A stretch of DNA of 64,000 nt from Vagococcus_D sp963518325 (GTDB lineage Bacteria; Bacillota; Bacilli; Lactobacillales; Vagococcaceae), in NCBI RefSeq assembly GCF_963518325.1, contig NZ_CAUQJB010000005.1, positions 124,001-188,000 of the forward strand, written 5' to 3'. Numbering within the stretch: position 1 is the stretch's first letter; each line of letters starts with the position of its first letter. The notes beneath the pieces were generated by a model. The model did no database searches and was not told where the DNA came from. It saw only the letters and a list, made by a program, of their open reading frames with translations. This document shows positions 25,637 to 34,832 of the stretch, in pieces. Both the position numbers and the translations under genes were made by a program.

Positions 25637-26515
25637 ATGACTATGACAGAAGGTTACATGCCCTATCTCGGGTACCAAACTTATTATCGGGTGATTGGTG
25701 ACTTAAACAATGACCAAAAACCACTTGTCTTATTACACGGTGGCCCCGGTTCTGCTCACAATTATTTTGAATTGTTGGATTCATTAGCTAAAGAAGGACG
25801 AGCTTTGGTCATGTACGATCAGCTAGGATGCGGTCGTTCTGCCACCCCATCGCGACCTGATCTATGGAAGGCCGATACTTGGGTCAATGAGTTAATTGCT
25901 CTTAGAAAACATCTCGGCTTAGATGAAATCCACTTACTCGGTCAATCTTGGGGTGGGATGTTAGCCATTCAATATCTTAGTGATAAGCAACCTGAAGGAA
26001 TTAACAGCCTGATACTATCTAGCACCCTGCCTTCTGCTGATTTATGGGCTCAGGAACAAATGCGTCTGATCAAGTTTTTACCAGAAGAGGAGCAGCAAGC
26101 CATTCATAACGCGATTGCCAGTGGCGATTTTAATCATCCGGACTATTTAGCCGCAAATGATCACTTGATGCTCCGTCATTCTGCCGACCCTGTGACAGAA
26201 GAGTCACCAGAACCATTACGACGTGCTAAGGCCTCTGGTCGCGAGTCCTACGTGACCGCTTGGGGGCCTAATGAATTTTACCCTAATGGCACCCTTAAGG
26301 GCTGGGATTACCGCCATAAATTACCGGAGCTGAAAATACCTACCCTGATTATAAGTGGTACGAATGACCTTTCGACACCTCTCATCGCTAAAACCATGCT
26401 GGATTTAATTCCCAAGGCTCAGTGGGAACTCTTTCCAAGTCGTCACATGCCTTTCGTTGAAGAAAATCAGGCCTACCTTGAGCTTTTAGAGAGTTGGTTG
26501 CCGACCTACGATTAA
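25637..26515 (+). CDS. Proline iminopeptidase (alpha/beta hydrolase)
   Basis: Cytosolic serine peptidase that removes N-terminal proline from peptides, part of the peptide-utilisation set that also includes the Opp transporter. The 292-residue protein shows the oxyanion motif HGGPGS (34-39), the nucleophile in GQSWGG (Ser104), an Asp in SGTNDLST and a His in PSRHMPF near the C-terminus. Length and motifs match the PepI/PIP group (S33). GGAGG is seven bases upstream of the ATG. It is transcribed alone. Confidence 0.88.
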   Translation: MTMTEGYMPYLGYQTYYRVIGDLNNDQKPLVLLHGGPGSAHNYFELLDSLAKEGRALVMYDQLGCGRSATPSRPDLWKADTWVNELIALRKHLGLDEIHLLGQSWGGMLAIQYLSDKQPEGINSLILSSTLPSADLWAQEQMRLIKFLPEEEQQAIHNAIASGDFNHPDYLAANDHLMLRHSADPVTEESPEPLRRAKASGRESYVTAWGPNEFYPNGTLKGWDYRHKLPELKIPTLIISGTNDLSTPLIAKTMLDLIPKAQWELFPSRHMPFVEENQAYLELLESWLPTYD

Positions 26516-26724
26516 GCGGCTAAAAAAAAGTCACAGCAGAGATGAACAAAGTCAGTCAACAAATCACAGAGCATCCGTCTGGATTGTTGAGTGATTCTGT
26601 TTAAAGATTAATTAAATTCAGCTCTTCAACTAACTAATCTGGTCACAATATGTTAAAATCTAAGATGAAATCTTTTAGAACCTACTATGTAGAGTAGAAA
26701 TAAATAATGAAAGTAGTGACGTTA

Positions 26725-27891
26725 ATGAACATCGGAATTGATAAAATCAACTTTTTCACTCCCAGTCTTTTCGTGGATTTAGTGAAATTAGCCGATGCTA
26801 GAGGGATTGACCCGAATAAATTTACAGTTGGTATCGGTCAAAATAAGATGTCGATTAATCCAATTACTCAAGACACGGTTTCCATGGGCGCCAATGCGGC
26901 TTTGCCTTTAATCACAGCTGATGAAGCTGATACGATTGATTTAGTTATCTTAGGAACAGAGTCTGCTGTTGATTATTCAAAATCTGGGGCAGTAATCATC
27001 CACCAACTCTTAGGCATCCAGCCTTTCGCCCGCTCCATTGAGGTTAAACAAGCTTGCTACGGCGCTACGGCTGGCTTGATGATGGCCAAAGATTATATCA
27101 AAACCCATCCGGGACGAAAAGCCTTGGTTATTGGGTCGGATATCGCTCGTTATGGACTTAACACTGCTGGGGAGGTTACTCAAGGGGCTGGTGCTGTTGC
27201 AATGATTGTTAGTGAAAACCCGCGAATTCTCCTATTAGAAGACGAATCAGTGGCAATGAGTCAAGATATTTTTGATTTTTGGCGACCTACCTACTCCGAT
27301 ACAGCCATTGTCGACGGGAAGTTTTCAAACGAAGCCTATATCAATTTCTTCCAGCAAATTTGGCAAGAATACACAAAACGTACTGGACTAGGCTTAGACG
27401 ACTTTACTGCCATAAGCTTCCACCTGCCCTATTCCAAAATGGGACGAAAAGCCCTTAACACGATTTTGGACAGTGCCTCTGAGTCGTCTCAAGAACGCCT
27501 GTTGGAAAACTATCAACACAGCATTACTTATACTAAAGATATTGGCAATATTTATACTGGGTCTCTTTTCCTAGGTCTCTGCTCGCTCTTAGATTTTCAG
27601 AAAAATCTAAAGGCTGGCGACCGCATCGGTTTGTTTAGTTATGGCTCTGGTGCCGTCGGCGAATTTTTCAGCGGTAAACTGGTGGAAAATTTTAGAGATC
27701 ATCTCAATACTCAGGAACACACAGCCTTATTCGCTGATCGTCATGAATTAACGATTGCCGAATATGAAGAGGTTTTTAATGAGAGTTTACCTGTGGATGG
27801 CTCAAGCCAAACTTTTAGCAATCGCTTTGACCAAGCAGCCATTTATTTGGATGCCATTAGTAAGCACCAACGCCATTACCATAAAAACTAA
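26725..27891 (+). CDS. mvaS: Hydroxymethylglutaryl-CoA synthase
   Basis: Condenses acetyl-CoA and acetoacetyl-CoA to HMG-CoA in the mevalonate route to isoprenoids. The 388-residue product begins MNIGIDKINFF like its family. With this start the catalytic Cys falls at residue 111 (KQACYGA), the same number as in Enterococcus faecalis MvaS, and the general base Glu is at 79. An in-frame ATG at 26707 would add six residues; neither ATG has a good ribosome binding site, which is unusual here and suggests low or controlled translation. It is followed by a hairpin terminator and then by the thiolase and reductase genes. Confidence 0.95.
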   Translation: MNIGIDKINFFTPSLFVDLVKLADARGIDPNKFTVGIGQNKMSINPITQDTVSMGANAALPLITADEADTIDLVILGTESAVDYSKSGAVIIHQLLGIQPFARSIEVKQACYGATAGLMMAKDYIKTHPGRKALVIGSDIARYGLNTAGEVTQGAGAVAMIVSENPRILLLEDESVAMSQDIFDFWRPTYSDTAIVDGKFSNEAYINFFQQIWQEYTKRTGLGLDDFTAISFHLPYSKMGRKALNTILDSASESSQERLLENYQHSITYTKDIGNIYTGSLFLGLCSLLDFQKNLKAGDRIGLFSYGSGAVGEFFSGKLVENFRDHLNTQEHTALFADRHELTIAEYEEVFNESLPVDGSSQTFSNRFDQAAIYLDAISKHQRHYHKN

Positions 27892-27898
27892 TAATTAC

Positions 27899-27934
27899 AA
27901 ACGAGAGCCTGACTTAATGTCACCTCTCGTTTTT
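27899..27934 (+). terminator. Intercistronic terminator after mvaS
   Basis: Stem AAACGAGAG (27899-27907) with CTCTCGTTT (27924-27932) and a T run, immediately after mvaS. Only about 30 bases remain before the thiolase start, so this probably acts as a partial terminator inside the operon. Confidence 0.75.
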
Positions 27935-27966
27935 ACTAAGGACTATCAATGAGATGGAGGAATAAT

Positions 27967-29139
27967 ATGCGTGAAGTTGTTATTTTAAGTGCTGCCAGAA
28001 CCCCGATTGGCAAGTTCCGAGGGGTCTTTAATCAAACCTCAGCTGTCGAGCTAGGGGTCGCTGCAGGCCAAGCGGCTATCGAGCGATCCGGTATCCTGTC
28101 AGAGCAGATTCAACAAGTTATTTTAGGGCAAGTCCTACAAGCTGGTAGTGGCCAAAACCCAGCTCGCCAAGTCGGCCTAAAACTGGGAGTTCCTCAAACT
28201 TCCCCTGCTATGACGATTAATGAAGTTTGTGGCTCAGGATTAAAATCTGTCATCTTAGGCGCTCAAGCCATTCAACTTGGGGGCGTCCAAACCGTCTTAG
28301 TTGGCGGTATTGAAAACATGTCCCAGTCTCCTCTATTGCATCAGCGTTTAGGACGTGATGAGGTGGTAGATCCAGAGTCATTGACTGACTCCATGTTTCA
28401 CGACGGTTTAACCGATGCCTTTAGCCAATTGCCTATGGGCTCAACAGCAGAAGCTGTTGCTGAAAAATATCATATCTCCCGTGAAGCCCAGGATCAATAT
28501 GCGCTGGCTTCTCAGCTAAAAGCCAGTGCGGCCCAAACTGCTGGACTCTTTGACAAAGAAATCATTCCCGTCACCTTAGCAGATGGGCAAATCGTCAGCC
28601 AAGACCAAGGAATTCGTGGCAACAGCACTTTAGAAGGGTTAGCTAAGTTAGCCACTGTTTTTCAGGCAGATGGAACGGTGACGGCTGGGAATGCCTCCAC
28701 TATTAACGACGGCGCAGCTGCCTTGGTTTTAATGGCGAAAGAGGAGGCAGAAGCTCAAGGACTTCCTTATTTGGCCACTTTAGGAGAGTATAGCGAAATC
28801 GGCAATGACCCTACCTATATGGGGTATGCCCCTTATTACGCCATTAAAGAGCTCTTGAAAAAAATGAACCAAACCGTTGATGATATTGATTTATTTGAAA
28901 TCAACGAAGCCTTTGCCTCTCAATCAATTGCAGTCGTCCGTGATTTACAATTAGATCCAGCTAAAGTTAACCTTACTGGAGGCGCAATTGCCCTTGGTCA
29001 TCCCTTGGGAGCCTCAGGGGCACGGATTTTAACCACTCTTTTATACGCCTTGGAACGAGAGGATAAAGATCAAGGCATTGCCTCTCTCTGCGTTGGTGGC
29101 GGAATTGGTTTAGCCTTAAATATCACTAAGAAAAGATAA
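27967..29139 (+). CDS. Acetyl-CoA C-acetyltransferase (thiolase)
   Basis: Makes acetoacetyl-CoA from two acetyl-CoA, the first step of the mevalonate route. The 390-residue protein has the nucleophile Cys88 in NEVCGSG, the His motif ALGHPLGASGAR, and the second Cys in CVGGGIG. GGAGG is seven bases before the ATG at 27967; an in-frame ATG at 27949 is too far upstream. In many enterococci this activity is fused to HMG-CoA reductase as MvaE, whereas here the two enzymes are separate neighbouring genes. Confidence 0.93.
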   Translation: MREVVILSAARTPIGKFRGVFNQTSAVELGVAAGQAAIERSGILSEQIQQVILGQVLQAGSGQNPARQVGLKLGVPQTSPAMTINEVCGSGLKSVILGAQAIQLGGVQTVLVGGIENMSQSPLLHQRLGRDEVVDPESLTDSMFHDGLTDAFSQLPMGSTAEAVAEKYHISREAQDQYALASQLKASAAQTAGLFDKEIIPVTLADGQIVSQDQGIRGNSTLEGLAKLATVFQADGTVTAGNASTINDGAAALVLMAKEEAEAQGLPYLATLGEYSEIGNDPTYMGYAPYYAIKELLKKMNQTVDDIDLFEINEAFASQSIAVVRDLQLDPAKVNLTGGAIALGHPLGASGARILTTLLYALEREDKDQGIASLCVGGGIGLALNITKKR

Positions 29140-29142
29140 TAG

Positions 29143-29170
29143 AGCCCTCACCGCTGGAAGGGTTCTACCG
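29143..29170 (+). other. Hairpin between thiolase and mvaA
   Basis: TAGAGCCCT and AGGGTTCTA pair with one G-T wobble. No T run follows, so this is more likely an mRNA-processing or stability element than a terminator. Confidence 0.4.
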
Positions 29171-29216
29171 AAGAATTACCTTACCAGAATGACCGGTGAA
29201 GAGTTGGAGGAACAAG

Positions 29217-30485
29217 ATGAGTTTTTCTAAATTTTATAATAAAACCCGAGAGGAACGTCTCAACATATTGACAGAAACTGGCTTTCTCTCAGAAGAAAGC
29301 AGCAAGCTATTTGCTAATAATTCTCCCTTGGATGAGGCGGTGGCCAATAGTTTAATTGAAAACCAACTGACTCAATTTCCCCTACCAATGGGGGTTGCCT
29401 TAAACTTTATTGTCGATGGCAAAGAGGTAGTTGTGCCAATGGTCGTGGAAGAACCCTCTGTGATTGCTGCGTGCAGTAACGGGGCTAAGTTTATGACTCC
29501 CAAAGGCTTTACCACGACGATTCACGAGCGGGCCTTAATCGGTCAATTGATTCTGACAGGCCTAGAGGATTTCCCTGCTGCAAAAAAAATAATCGAGGAG
29601 CATCAAAGTGAGCTAATTGCCCAAGCAGCACTTAGCCACCCTTCCATCGTTAAGCGAGGAGGCGGTGTCACATCGATTGAAACCCGTATCCTTAACAATC
29701 AACAGGGGCAGCCAGAATTTTTAACGATTCATCTAATAGTCGACGTTAAAGATGCCATGGGTGCCAATATTGTCAATACGATCTTAGAAGGCTGTCGTCC
29801 ACTGGTTGAAAGCTGGATTGGGGGCAGCTGTTTGATGAGTATCTTAAGTAACTTTAATGACCACTCTTTAGTCACTGCCACTTGCGAGGTCGAAACGGAG
29901 CGCTTGACGACGGCAACCATGGATGGCCAGTTACTGGCCGAGCGGATTGTGGCAGCGACACGTTATGCCCATCTTGATCCTTATCGGGCAGCTACTCACA
30001 ACAAAGGGATTATGAATGGGATTGACTCCGTCTTAATCGCCACAGGAAATGATGCACGGGCGATTGAAGCGGGTGCTCACGCTTACGCCAGTCGCCTCGG
30101 CCATTATGGCAGCATGTCCAACTGGCAACTTGATGGCACTCGCCTAATTGGCGAATTAACCCTCCCTATGCCTGTGGGAATCGTTGGAGGGGCCATTAGT
30201 GTACTACCCATGGCTAAAGCTAACCAAGAGCTCCTAAAGTGCCAATCAGCCGAAGATATAGCAAGAGTTATCCTATCCGTTGGTCTAGCTCAAAATTTTT
30301 CAGCCGTAAAAGCTTTGGTTAGTGATGGCATTCAAAAAGGGCATATGAGTCTCCATGCCAAATCATTGGCGATTCATGTTGGCGCCGTCGATCAAGAAAT
30401 CGATCGCTTAGCAGCTTTATTACGACAAGAACCAACCATGAACTCCGTCGTTGCCAAAAACTTGCTAAAACAACTGAGAGACTAA
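29217..30485 (+). CDS. mvaA: Hydroxymethylglutaryl-CoA reductase, class II (degradative-type fold)
   Basis: Reduces HMG-CoA to mevalonate. The 422-residue size and sequence fit the bacterial class II enzymes. Visible catalytic residues are the Glu in IENQLTQFPLPMG, the Lys in THNKGIMNG, the Asp in DAMGANIVN, and the C-terminal His in LHAKSLAIH. GGAGG is seven bases before the ATG at 29217; an upstream in-frame start at 29196 would contain the ribosome binding site. It is the last gene of the mvaS-thiolase-mvaA group and ends in a strong terminator. Confidence 0.95.
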   Translation: MSFSKFYNKTREERLNILTETGFLSEESSKLFANNSPLDEAVANSLIENQLTQFPLPMGVALNFIVDGKEVVVPMVVEEPSVIAACSNGAKFMTPKGFTTTIHERALIGQLILTGLEDFPAAKKIIEEHQSELIAQAALSHPSIVKRGGGVTSIETRILNNQQGQPEFLTIHLIVDVKDAMGANIVNTILEGCRPLVESWIGGSCLMSILSNFNDHSLVTATCEVETERLTTATMDGQLLAERIVAATRYAHLDPYRAATHNKGIMNGIDSVLIATGNDARAIEAGAHAYASRLGHYGSMSNWQLDGTRLIGELTLPMPVGIVGGAISVLPMAKANQELLKCQSAEDIARVILSVGLAQNFSAVKALVSDGIQKGHMSLHAKSLAIHVGAVDQEIDRLAALLRQEPTMNSVVAKNLLKQLRD

Positions 30486-30522
30486 AAAAACAACAATCGG
30501 CTACCACCGATTGTTGTTTTTT
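30485..30522 (+). terminator. mvaA terminator
   Basis: Stem AAAAAACAACAATCGG paired with CCGATTGTTGTTTTTT around a six-base loop, with T run, overlapping the stop codon. Confidence 0.95.
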
Positions 30523-30599
30523 CTAATTAAAAGGAAAGCATCTAACGTTCTCTATATCATAGTTTGGCTCCAACTTCACGAGACGTTCAGCTTTTCTTA

Positions 30600-31193
30600 T
30601 TAATATGCTTTAGTACGGTCTGCGATTCCTTCAAAATAAGTTACCTCAGAAAAACAAACACTGAAGTCCTCTCCTTGTGGACTACAAGAGTAAAACCCCA
30701 CTTGCAAACCTCCTTCAAAATGACACATTCTTATAGGTGACCAGTTTTCACCGTCCAAGGACCAAGCGATATAGAGATCATCCTCTATCCGAATCATTCG
30801 GAAGTAAGACTGATTCCCCTCTTCAATCTCCTGAGTCGCCCAATCGGAAAAATTATCTTGAGTAACCACCGAGCCTAGTTTGTTTAGCCCATCTGGTATG
30901 TATTCGATGGAGGTTTTGACCCAATTGCTACTATCTCCTCGTAACATTAAGCCTGCCTGATCGTAGCGATTGGTAGGTGTCATGATTATTTTAGCCGATA
31001 AATAAAAATTGCCTCTAGGTTTTAGTCCGTAAAAATGACCATCATCCCGCTTAAACTGATAATGAGTTTGTTGCCAAAAGTCGGTATTTAGTTTGCTTTT
31101 CATGGTCAAGCTTTCCTGACTGGCACTGTAACTAGCTTCTTTCGGCGGGTTTAACCACTCCATTTGGTCGATTAATTGATTCAGTGTTTTCAT
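30600..31193 (-). CDS. DUF1349 domain protein (concanavalin A-like fold)
   Basis: A 197-residue soluble protein of the DUF1349 family, a jelly-roll fold related to carbohydrate-binding lectins. The family pattern is seen in FYLSAKIIM, YDQAGLMLRGDSSNWVKTSIEY and EVGFYSCSP-like segments (here LQVGFYSCSP). No signal peptide is present. The ligand is unknown. The start is the ATG at 31193, with GAGG seven bases upstream. It lies 76 bases downstream of the anti-sigma gene on the same strand, so it may belong to that regulator's unit. Confidence 0.8.
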   Translation of the reverse strand: MKTLNQLIDQMEWLNPPKEASYSASQESLTMKSKLNTDFWQQTHYQFKRDDGHFYGLKPRGNFYLSAKIIMTPTNRYDQAGLMLRGDSSNWVKTSIEYIPDGLNKLGSVVTQDNFSDWATQEIEEGNQSYFRMIRIEDDLYIAWSLDGENWSPIRMCHFEGGLQVGFYSCSPQGEDFSVCFSEVTYFEGIADRTKAY

Positions 31194-31269
31194 TGACAGC
31201 CTCTTTTCTAAAATGTCTCTGATCCTCATTATAAGCGATTCAGCCCTAAGGTGCCATGAGATCTTTAAG

Positions 31270-32472
31270 CTAAAGGAGCTGCTTATCCAAATGAGGGGCG
31301 TATAAGATAACTTCCGGAACTCCGATAGAACTAATTTTGTTATTGTTAACTAAAGAAGTAAAGGCCCCTTTAGGAATAGCTACAACTAAACGACCAACCC
31401 TTACCCCATGCTCTTTAACATACCTCAAAGCACCTTCTGGTTGAAAGCCGTCGTCGGTTGGAAACTCATTTTCCTTATTTTTTGGTACATCAGACTGATG
31501 ATCTACCAGATAGGTTAGCGCAGAGATAAAATGCTCTCTCACCATCTCTGGATCACTGCCTGAGCTAAGCAGCTTACTGCGAAATAAATTGGGATAGTCT
31601 TTATCCAACAACTTTTTTTCGGCATCCCCCAACCCTAAGTCCGTATTAATCATAGGACTACTAAAACGAAACCCAAAATTGGTCTGAGGGATTCCTTGCA
31701 TGTCTTCAACTGTTTCAACCTTTGTATATAAAGGATGCACGATTTTCTCTTCCTGGATAAAGGCTAACATCTCCTCTATTGATAACGACTGACCAAAATT
31801 AATGTCCACCTTAATCCAAGCAGATTCTGGTAAGCCCTCGATCTGAGCGATTTTCCTCTCAACATAAACATTTTTTGGCCCAAAAAAATCGGTGTCCGTC
31901 GAAAACATGTCCAAGTCACCTAATTCAATAAAATGTCCCCTTGGACTTAGATTAGTAATTTGCTGACTAGCTTTGATCGTTGTCGTATCAAAGTGCGAGA
32001 TGTGAGTGAATGAATTAATAGACGTGTTATGGATCTCATACTTACCAATACCTTTCGGCTCGATAAAAATCCCCGTCAGCACATCCCCAGTCGTGTAAAC
32101 ATAGTTATTGGCCCGCTGATAAAGCTCGTAATCACTGGGGCGATCGTTGGTTTTCCCAGCTAAAGGATTCAGATACAACTTATTAATTAAAGGTCCGCCA
32201 ATCAGCACGATTATCAGCAAGACCACCAGTACAACCGCACCCATAAGAAACCCTTGCTTAATAAATCGCTGACTAACACTTTTTTGAATGGCTCGACTGT
32301 CAATCTCTTGACTGATTTCAAGCTCCAGATCTTCCTTGATTTCTTCCGCAAATAAATAATCTTGAATTGCCCTAGCCTTTTCAATATCGGCTTCAATTTC
32401 AGTCATCTCTTTTGGGGATAACCAGCCTAACTGATAAGCCTTCAGACGTTCTTCAAACTCCCTTTTTTCCAT
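31270..32472 (-). CDS. Anti-sigma factor with Sigma_reg N and C domains
   Basis: A single-pass membrane protein of 400 residues. The N-terminal cytoplasmic part (1-70, rich in Glu/Lys) would bind the sigma factor; one membrane helix follows (about 72-95), then an external domain of about 300 residues resembling the sigma factor regulator C-terminal family. Its start overlaps the sigma gene stop by 20 bases, which couples translation and supports the pairing. The signal that releases the sigma factor is not known. Confidence 0.82.
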   Translation of the reverse strand: MEKREFEERLKAYQLGWLSPKEMTEIEADIEKARAIQDYLFAEEIKEDLELEISQEIDSRAIQKSVSQRFIKQGFLMGAVVLVVLLIIVLIGGPLINKLYLNPLAGKTNDRPSDYELYQRANNYVYTTGDVLTGIFIEPKGIGKYEIHNTSINSFTHISHFDTTTIKASQQITNLSPRGHFIELGDLDMFSTDTDFFGPKNVYVERKIAQIEGLPESAWIKVDINFGQSLSIEEMLAFIQEEKIVHPLYTKVETVEDMQGIPQTNFGFRFSSPMINTDLGLGDAEKKLLDKDYPNLFRSKLLSSGSDPEMVREHFISALTYLVDHQSDVPKNKENEFPTDDGFQPEGALRYVKEHGVRVGRLVVAIPKGAFTSLVNNNKISSIGVPEVILYAPHLDKQLL

Positions 32473-32956
32473 TTCCCTCCAACCTTTCTTTTAATAATAA
32501 TCGACCACGGTACAATCGGGTTCTGACTTGACCTGCTGTCAATCTTAAATAGCTAGCGATTTCCTTGCCATCAAGCTCCAAAAAATAATAAAGAATCATC
32601 ACTTCTCCGTATATCCCTGGCAACTGCTGAATGGCTTCCATCAGTTCCCGTCGCCTTTCCTCTTGGAGCACCTCTTCTAGCCCGTTGACTTCGTGAGCCG
32701 GTAGCCGATCAGCCTCATCATAAAAAGTTAGTTTTCGGTCTTTTCTAAACCGATCAATATAACTATTTTTCATGACTCGCATCAACCAAAATTTACAGCG
32801 ATTGAGCTCAACACTCTCGATATTCAGTAGTAATTTATAAAAAGCATCACTAACCAGCTCTTCTGCTATTTTTTGATTTTTTGTTAGTCCCAGTCCATAT
32901 AAAATCAAGTCCGAATAGTACCTTTCAAACAACTGACTAATGTGCTTCTCTTTCAT
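32453..32956 (-). CDS. ECF-type RNA polymerase sigma factor
   Basis: A 167-residue alternative sigma factor with region 2 (about 10-75, including RVMKNSYIDRFRKDRK) and region 4 (about 110-160, LDGKEIASYLRLTAGQVRTR as helix-turn-helix); sigma regions 1 and 3 are absent. It directs polymerase to a small regulon, normally when its membrane anti-sigma partner, encoded immediately downstream and overlapping, lets go. AGGAGG is seven bases upstream of the ATG. Likely signals are envelope stresses, by analogy only. Confidence 0.9.
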   Translation of the reverse strand: MKEKHISQLFERYYSDLILYGLGLTKNQKIAEELVSDAFYKLLLNIESVELNRCKFWLMRVMKNSYIDRFRKDRKLTFYDEADRLPAHEVNGLEEVLQEERRRELMEAIQQLPGIYGEVMILYYFLELDGKEIASYLRLTAGQVRTRLYRGRLLLKERLEGNGKKGV

Positions 32957-33077
32957 TTCTCCCCTCCTTTATTCACAACTTGCTATCCTTTTCACTTACT
33001 ATACGTTTAATCGGAGAGAATGTCACACCCACTCCAACCTTTCTTTTAACCAGACGTACAAACCTGCCAGAAGCAAA

Positions 33078-33118
33078 GTAAAAAAACAGCAATGAGATAA
33101 ATTAATCTCATTGCTGTT
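33078..33118 (-). terminator. GH18 gene terminator
   Basis: Perfect 14-bp stem AACAGCAATGAGAT (33085-33098) with 33105-33118 and a T run on the minus strand, 15 bases past the stop. Confidence 0.88.
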
Positions 33119-33132
33119 GCTGATTATTTAAT

Positions 33133-34470
33133 TTAATCCCGTAAAATAAAGTACAGCGCACCAAACAGTAGCAGGATAATCACTAGCGCCACAAGAGTTG
33201 GCAAGAGGATGAACAAGAGCAAAATAAACGCTACTAAAAATAATAACACACTGACTCCCTTCGCTAAGTTAGCTCGACGAACTCTTTTGCCATTAATTTT
33301 TTTCGGCAGAACATACAATAAGTGACCTCTAAAGAGCAGCAAGGCTACGCCGGCGATTAGTGCTACTACTGCTAGCATTATCCACTTAAAGGATTTCACC
33401 TCAGGTACAGTCTCTTCAGGGGCCGTCAATTCCGGCTCATCTAAAGAAACATTGTTTGCTTTTACCGTGCTCATAACCACGTTCATCAAGCGGTTAGAAC
33501 TTTTGACAGCAGCATCTTGGGTCGGTGCCCAAATCATCACACCCAAGGCCCCTAAGTCAATCGTATCTTGGACCTTTTTTTGAACAGTGGCCTTACTGTT
33601 AAAGAAATAGGTTTCCCCTGCAATTTCAATGCTGTCGCTAGTTGGCACCGCCGGCGATTCTGCGACAATTTTACTGTAAGTCACCACTGCACCATTTTCA
33701 GCTTTCCCATAAAAAGGAATCCCACCAACTAATTTGCCCATCTGATCACCACCCATTAGGGTATTCCAGTAATTCAGGCTATTCTTTTGCAAGTCTGCTG
33801 GTGAATGATTAGGGGCCCCATCAACTTGAGCATCGTAAGCCATAATGTTGACCCAATCGGCTTCCCGTAAGGCTTCAGGCTTAAAGTGATTCTCCCATCG
33901 TCCCGTGGCTTGTCCGTTCGAGGCCACTCCAGTTGGAACACAAATAGATAGCTTAATGTCATCACCTAATGCTTTTTTTAAATTTTTAATAAATTCAACA
34001 TATTGATCGGCCTGTTCTTCGGCTGGATATTCCCAATCAATGTCGACAGTATCTAATTTATATTTATTGGCAAAGTCTAAAATCTCCCCAATAAATTTAC
34101 TCTGATTAGCCTCTGATGTGGCTTGAACAAAATAATCACTTAGCCCCCAACCACCAATGCTGACACCTACACGAACATTTGCTTTATGGGCTTCAGTCAC
34201 GAGTGATTCCAATTGCTCAGAATTACCACTTTCCGTAAACTTCAGACTTCCGTTAGTTTGTGGCACAACCGCAAAGTAATTGACATCTGTTAACTGATTA
34301 AAATCAATGGTTGCTTCAATAAATTTAGTATCATAGTCTGGTAAATAACCAATGGTTCTGAAATTAGATTCCGCAGCTATAACTTGAATGGGCGTAGCTA
34401 AAAATAACAATTGTACGAAACTCATTATCAATAGCAGACACCACTTAATCCCCATGTGCTTTCTCTTCAT
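33133..34470 (-). CDS. Membrane-anchored glycosyl hydrolase family 18 protein
   Basis: Exported GH18 enzyme of 445 residues. A signal peptide occupies about 1-33. The catalytic barrel follows, with the complete signature DTVDIDWE (Asp140, Asp143, Asp145, Glu147, the acid), and substrate-barrel motifs SIGGWG and MAYDAQ. After residue 360 come three hydrophobic helices, an unusual C-terminal membrane anchor in place of a sorting signal or LysM repeats. The probable substrate is chitin, chito-oligosaccharide or a peptidoglycan glycan chain. AAGGGG is upstream of the ATG at 34470, and a perfect palindrome lies just upstream (34486-34504). Confidence 0.88.
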   Translation of the reverse strand: MKRKHMGIKWCLLLIMSFVQLLFLATPIQVIAAESNFRTIGYLPDYDTKFIEATIDFNQLTDVNYFAVVPQTNGSLKFTESGNSEQLESLVTEAHKANVRVGVSIGGWGLSDYFVQATSEANQSKFIGEILDFANKYKLDTVDIDWEYPAEEQADQYVEFIKNLKKALGDDIKLSICVPTGVASNGQATGRWENHFKPEALREADWVNIMAYDAQVDGAPNHSPADLQKNSLNYWNTLMGGDQMGKLVGGIPFYGKAENGAVVTYSKIVAESPAVPTSDSIEIAGETYFFNSKATVQKKVQDTIDLGALGVMIWAPTQDAAVKSSNRLMNVVMSTVKANNVSLDEPELTAPEETVPEVKSFKWIMLAVVALIAGVALLLFRGHLLYVLPKKINGKRVRRANLAKGVSVLLFLVAFILLLFILLPTLVALVIILLLFGALYFILRD

Positions 34471-34485
34471 ACACTACCCCTTGTA

Positions 34486-34504
34486 AATCGCAAGATTTGC
34501 GATT
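34486..34504 (-). promoter_or_regulatory. Palindrome upstream of the GH18 gene
   Basis: AATCGCAA-N3-TTGCGATT is a perfect 8-bp inverted repeat located 16 bases upstream of the start codon. Position and symmetry suit a repressor operator or a small RNA hairpin near the ribosome binding site. Confidence 0.4.
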
Positions 34505-34832
34505 CTTATGATGTAAATCTACACTTGTTCCAAGACATTGCCCAATAGCAATCGTTGTCCTCCTTACATAATATACAATTATCATCTTTTTATCAAAATT
34601 ATCGCTCTTTGTTATCTTTAAAGCTTGAACAAAAGCAGATGAATCTGCCTAGACTATTTTGCTGGAAATACTAACATTATACTTCAGATTTCCCAACATT
34701 CATAGACAAAATCGTCGATAATTGATAACAAGTCGGAATTAACCTTAAAGCCCAGCTAAAAAAATTAGACAACAATCCTTCCGAGATGCTATGATAAGGA
34801 AAATAACACAAGCCAAAGACAATAGCCTCACA
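34505..34832. other. Intergenic region
   Basis: AT-rich stretch with no supported ORF. A possible + strand promoter (TTAGAC near 34768 and TATGAT near 34793, 19-base spacer) precedes the long inverted repeat at 34833. Confidence 0.3.
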
